8,352 nucleotides of DNA, taken from NCBI GenBank assembly GCA_902475455.1, contig CABRZO010000112.1, positions 1-8,352 of the forward strand, given 5' to 3'. The notes beneath the pieces are model-generated. The model had not been told where the DNA came from and did no database searches. It was given only the letters and a program-made list of their open reading frames with translations. This DNA comes from an uncultured Eubacteriales bacterium (GTDB lineage Bacteria > Bacillota > Clostridia > Oscillospirales > Oscillospiraceae). Below are positions 6,416 through 8,352 of this stretch, in pieces; the stretch's first letter is position 1; every line of letters begins with the position of its first letter. The position numbers were made by a program, and so were the translations under genes.

Positions 6416-6736
6416 ATGATGCGTCATATTTCTGTATTCCGACTCAAACCCGAGTGCCGCACCCCGGAGATCATCCAATCCGTGGCGGCCCAGCTCCGGG
6501 CGCTGCCCCAGGCTCTGAGCACCATCACCGACTGCGAAATCGGCGTCAAGCCCTTCCCCGGCCCCTCCGAGAGCCCCAACGGCGCCGTTCAGTTCTATGA
6601 TCTGATCCAGATCATCACCTTTGCCACCGAGGAAGATTGCATGGCCTATCCCACCACCCAGGCCCACAATGATTTCCTGGCCGCCTCCCATGACTACATG
6701 GAGCAGGTGATTGTGCTGGATTATCCGGTGGAATAA
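6416..6736 (+). CDS. Dabb-family dimeric alpha/beta-barrel protein
   Basis: This 106-residue protein matches the stress-responsive A/B barrel (Dabb) family: an N-terminal strand RHISVFRLK (3-11), a helix from about 16 to 35, a strand near 61-70 and a closing VIVLDY strand (98-103). Most members have no known role. A few are enzymes, notably Cannabis olivetolic acid cyclase (OAC), whose Tyr72 and His78 are catalytic. The same Tyr-X5-His spacing is seen here as Tyr78 and His84, near the C-terminal helix; OAC His75 corresponds to Thr81. A GAGG-type RBS precedes ATG 6416; ATG 6419 is an equally readable alternative. It is the second gene after the NADP-type SDR and is followed by a terminator. 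It could be a small isomerase, cyclase or dehydratase, or a non-catalytic binding protein. Confidence 0.8.
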   Translation: MMRHISVFRLKPECRTPEIIQSVAAQLRALPQALSTITDCEIGVKPFPGPSESPNGAVQFYDLIQIITFATEEDCMAYPTTQAHNDFLAASHDYMEQVIVLDYPVE

Positions 6737-6752
6737 ACCTCTCAAACAAGTT

Positions 6753-6793
6753 CGTGGGACCGTCCTTTCAGGCGGTTCCACGATTGTTTTTTT
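6753..6793 (+). terminator. Rho-independent terminator of the SDR-Dabb operon
   Basis: A 12-bp stem (6753-6764 with 6771-6782, two G-T pairs) closes a 6-base loop, followed by seven T at 6787-6793. It starts 16 bases after the Dabb stop codon. Confidence 0.88.
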
Positions 6794-6801
6794 CCAATAT
6801 C

Positions 6802-6807
6802 TATGCT
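6802..6807 (+). promoter_or_regulatory. Possible -10 box for the SnoaL-like gene
   Basis: TATGCT lies 39 bases before the start codon and just after the terminator, in an AT-rich gap. The terminator separates this gene from the SDR-Dabb operon, so it needs its own promoter. No convincing -35 is present, and no copy of the AGTTATACTG word is seen here. Confidence 0.35.
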
Positions 6808-6845
6808 AAACTGGCCTAAAAGAGATTGCCAAGGAGGTATTCTTT

Positions 6846-7571
6846 ATGGACATGGAGCAAATGCAGCGGCTTTTGGAACGGCAGCAGTCCCGCATTGACA
6901 TTATGAATCTGATGGGCCGGTATCAGTACTACCACACCGGCGGCCAGATGGACAAGATAGGCCGGGAGCTGTTTGCCTGGTGGCTTCCGGACGCCCGCTG
7001 TGAGTATGGCCCCCTGGGCGTGTTTGGCCCTCAAAAATCCCTCCAGTTTTTTGACGCCATGACAGAGCTGTTCACCGGCGGCACCGGGGCCTGCCACCCG
7101 GGGCTGCTGGAGATTCACCAGATCACCACCCCGGTGCTGGAGGTAGCGGAGGACAACCAGACCGCCAAGGGCATGTGGATGTCCACCGGTGCCATCCTGA
7201 TGCTCCAGGATGAGGGCTCCGAGACCGGCCGCTCCTTCACCTGGGATTCCGGCAAGTACGCCGTGGACTTTATCCGCACCGAACAGGGCTGGCGGGTGTG
7301 GCACCTGCATGTCTGCGACCTGTGGCGCACCGACTTTGACCGGGACCCGGTGGCCACCGCCGCCCCCATGGACCCTGGCACCACCCAGGAGATGATCGAT
7401 GACTGGAACGCCCGCTCCGCCGCCGGGGAGCAGGTGTGCCCCCACGGTATGCCCATCATCCCCGACGGTCCCACCACCTTCCATTACACCTACGCCAGCG
7501 ACTCCATCGCCCCCCAGCAGCCCCAGCCTCCGGTGCCCTACCGCACCTTCAGCGAGACCTTTTCCTACTAA
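6846..7571 (+). CDS. SnoaL/NTF2-like protein with C-terminal extension
   Basis: The first ~170 of 241 residues look like a SnoaL-like (NTF2-superfamily) domain of the group that includes the bile acid 7-alpha-dehydratase BaiE. An N-terminal helix leads into MGRYQYYHTGGQMD (23-36), followed by a HP/EIH region (84-91), a KGMW strand (109-111) and GWRVWHLHVCDLWRTDFDRDP (148-168). By hand alignment to BaiE from memory, Tyr26 and His91 fall at the catalytic Tyr30 and His83, but Asp35, Asp106 and Arg146 become Thr31, Gly and Asp. So this is probably not a BaiE-type dehydratase. Residues 170-241 are a Pro-rich tail absent from BaiE (166 residues). AAGGAGG (6831-6837) is 8 bases before ATG 6846. It may be a dehydratase, isomerase or ligand-binding protein in the same pathway; it is transcribed alone between terminators. 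Confidence 0.8.
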   Translation: MDMEQMQRLLERQQSRIDIMNLMGRYQYYHTGGQMDKIGRELFAWWLPDARCEYGPLGVFGPQKSLQFFDAMTELFTGGTGACHPGLLEIHQITTPVLEVAEDNQTAKGMWMSTGAILMLQDEGSETGRSFTWDSGKYAVDFIRTEQGWRVWHLHVCDLWRTDFDRDPVATAAPMDPGTTQEMIDDWNARSAAGEQVCPHGMPIIPDGPTTFHYTYASDSIAPQQPQPPVPYRTFSETFSY

Positions 7572-7620
7572 GGAGGGCCCCGGCAAAAGGCATTGTCCTG
7601 TTTACAACCGCAACCGTTTC

Positions 7621-7660
7621 GTGGCTGTACCCCCGCCCCGGGGTGCAGCCACTTCTTTTT
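7621..7660 (+). terminator. Rho-independent terminator of the SnoaL-like gene
   Basis: A 13-bp stem (7621-7633 with 7640-7652, one T-G pair) closes a 6-base loop and is followed by the T-rich run TTCTTTTT at 7653-7660. It lies 49 bases after the stop codon. Confidence 0.88.
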
Positions 7661-7698
7661 GTTGTGACCACACAGCCGTCCGTTGTGTGTTTCTCCTG

Positions 7699-7732
7699 AA
7701 AAGCCCTGTCTTTGCGGGTCTCGGGGGCTTTT
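7699..7732. terminator. Second hairpin in the gap, possibly bidirectional
   Basis: AAAAGCCC (7699-7706) pairs with GGGCTTTT (7725-7732) across an 18-base loop. The A/T ends give a T-run on both strands. It is weaker than the hairpin at 7621 because the loop is long. Confidence 0.45.
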
Positions 7733-7735
7733 GTC

Positions 7736-7761
7736 CCCGGCACTACGCCGGGTTGTTTTCT
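7736..7761 (+). terminator. Third hairpin in the gap, terminator-like
   Basis: CCCGGC (7736-7741) pairs with GCCGGG (7747-7752) around a 5-base loop, followed by TTGTTTTCTTTC. It stands just upstream of the promoter for the next gene and looks like a further insulating terminator. Confidence 0.6.
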
Positions 7762-7798
7762 TTCTTCTGTTTGGTTGTTACCCATTGATCCAAGTTTT

Positions 7799-7807
7799 TG
7801 CTATACT
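7799..7807 (+). promoter_or_regulatory. Extended -10 promoter of the second OYE gene
   Basis: TGCTATACT gives an extended -10 (TG at 7799-7800, TATACT 7802-7807) with about 38 bases of leader. It is embedded in TTGCTATACTT, the same 11 bases seen in the SDR promoter at 5551. No good -35 is seen at 16-18 bases, which is common for extended -10 promoters or activator-dependent ones. Confidence 0.6.
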
Positions 7808-7850
7808 TTCTAATAGAAAAAACAATTTATCACGAAAGGGGATTTGCTCT

Positions 7851-8352
7851 ATGTCTTCCTACGAAAAGCTGCTCCAGCCCCTGCAGGTGGCCGGTCTGCG
7901 GCTCAAAAACCGGATGCTCTCCGCCCCCACCTCCCTGGCGGAGCTGGGCCCCGGCGAACATTACAGCGACGACAACATCAACTACTATAAGCTCAAGGCT
8001 GCCGGCGGCGTGGCCCTGGTCAGCGTGGGAGACGTGATCGTGGATCTGTCCACCGGCCGCAGCCACCCCATGCAGGTGGGCCTGGACGACCCCACCGCCA
8101 TCCCCTATCTGGTGAAAATGGCCGACGCCATCCACTCCGGCGGGGCAGCGGCGGAAATTGAGATTGACCACGGCGGCGCCCTCTGCGACCCGGCCTTTAT
8201 CGACGGGGACAACGCCATCGGCCCCTCCGGCTATGTGGACCCCTGGGGGGACGAGGTGCTGGAGATGACCGAGGAGCAGATTTACGCCATCGCCGAGAAA
8301 TTCGGCGAGGCCGCCGGGGTGGCCAAGGCCTGCGGCTTTGACATGGTGATGA
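7851..8352 (+). CDS. Second OYE-family ene-reductase, 5' part only
   Basis: The reading frame opens at ATG 7851 after AAAGGGG (7835-7841) and runs without a stop to the window end, giving 167 N-terminal residues. The start of an OYE-type TIM barrel is clear: QPLQVAGLRLKNR (9-21), APT (25-27), a GVALVSVGD strand and an EIEIDHGG segment where this family has its QL-HAG motif. It aligns along its whole visible length with the reductase at 219 but is clearly divergent, so it is a paralog and not a recent duplicate. The active-site HxxH region, any Fe-S cysteines and the FAD domain lie beyond the edge, so it could be the long three-cofactor form or a short OYE. It has its own promoter and is separated from the SnoaL-like gene by three hairpins. 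Confidence 0.85.
   Translation, partial: MSSYEKLLQPLQVAGLRLKNRMLSAPTSLAELGPGEHYSDDNINYYKLKAAGGVALVSVGDVIVDLSTGRSHPMQVGLDDPTAIPYLVKMADAIHSGGAAAEIEIDHGGALCDPAFIDGDNAIGPSGYVDPWGDEVLEMTEEQIYAIAEKFGEAAGVAKACGFDMVM

Noticed and set aside
6846..7571. Naming this gene baiE
   Set aside because: Three of five reported BaiE catalytic positions appear changed, the protein is about 75 residues longer, and the bai CoA ligase/transferase genes are absent from the window.
5591..7586. Long minus-strand open frames opposite the second SDR (5591-6274) and the SnoaL-like gene (6816-7586)
   Set aside because: They have the same compositional artefact as the other antisense frames, and the sense strand has RBS, motifs and known folds.
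7399..7788. A 129-codon + strand frame running from the SnoaL-like gene into the gap
   Set aside because: It is an out-of-frame Pro/Ser/Thr-rich translation that crosses three hairpins, with no RBS.
7572..7850. A riboswitch or T-box leader before the second OYE gene
   Set aside because: All three hairpins lie upstream of the likely start of transcription near 7814, so they are not in that gene's leader; no known aptamer motif was recognised.
1..8352. tRNA or rRNA genes, insertion sequences, CRISPR arrays, attachment sites
   Set aside because: No transposase, regular spaced repeats, cloverleaf-like sequence or rRNA signature was seen anywhere in the window.

Overview
The window looks like a metabolic gene cluster from a strictly anaerobic, GC-rich member of the Clostridia, most like gut Oscillospirales (Flavonifractor/Lawsonibacter/Oscillibacter type). 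The grounds are strong AGGAGG-type ribosome binding sites, GC-rich coding sequence with C or G preferred at third positions, AT-rich promoter gaps with TATACT-type -10 boxes, and an oxygen-sensitive flavin/Fe-S enzyme family typical of such bacteria. Genus and substrate cannot be read from the sequence alone.

Layout. 1-218: possible tail of an upstream gene, a terminator and a promoter. 219-2975 (+): a two-gene operon with a complete FMN/FAD/4Fe-4S ene-reductase of the old yellow enzyme (OYE) / 2,4-dienoyl-CoA reductase type, followed by a short-chain dehydrogenase/reductase (SDR) with NAD-type features. 2992-3086: two strong hairpins separating convergent transcription units. 3124-4395 (-): a 12-helix major facilitator (MFS) transporter of the oxalate/formate antiporter-like group. 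4396-4559: divergent control region. 4560-5486 (+): a LysR-type regulator. 5487-5620: control region with a clear promoter. 5621-6736 (+): a second SDR with NADP-type features, coupled to a small Dabb alpha/beta-barrel protein; a terminator follows. 6846-7571 (+): a SnoaL/NTF2-like protein. 7572-7850: a gene-free gap with three hairpins and a promoter. 7851 to the end (+): the N-terminal 167 residues of a second OYE-type reductase, cut by the window edge.

How it fits together. Two ene-reductases, two SDR carbonyl/alcohol oxidoreductases, two small acid/base-fold proteins of families that contain dehydratases, isomerases and cyclases, an importer/exporter and a LysR regulator make a plausible pathway for reducing an imported multi-ring or enone-containing small molecule (sterol/bile-acid-like, flavonoid/isoflavone-like or terpenoid-like). 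The enzyme mix resembles the bai (bile acid 7-dehydroxylation) and equol (daidzein reduction) systems, but no CoA ligase or CoA transferase is present and key residues differ from BaiE, so it should not be labelled either one. The pathway is inferred.

The most informative non-coding signal is a 10-bp word, AGTTATACTG, found upstream of the first OYE gene, of the LysR gene and of the second SDR gene. Around LysR the conservation extends to a 24-bp element in two copies. It is a candidate operator defining the regulon, although its TATACT core may also serve as a -10 box.
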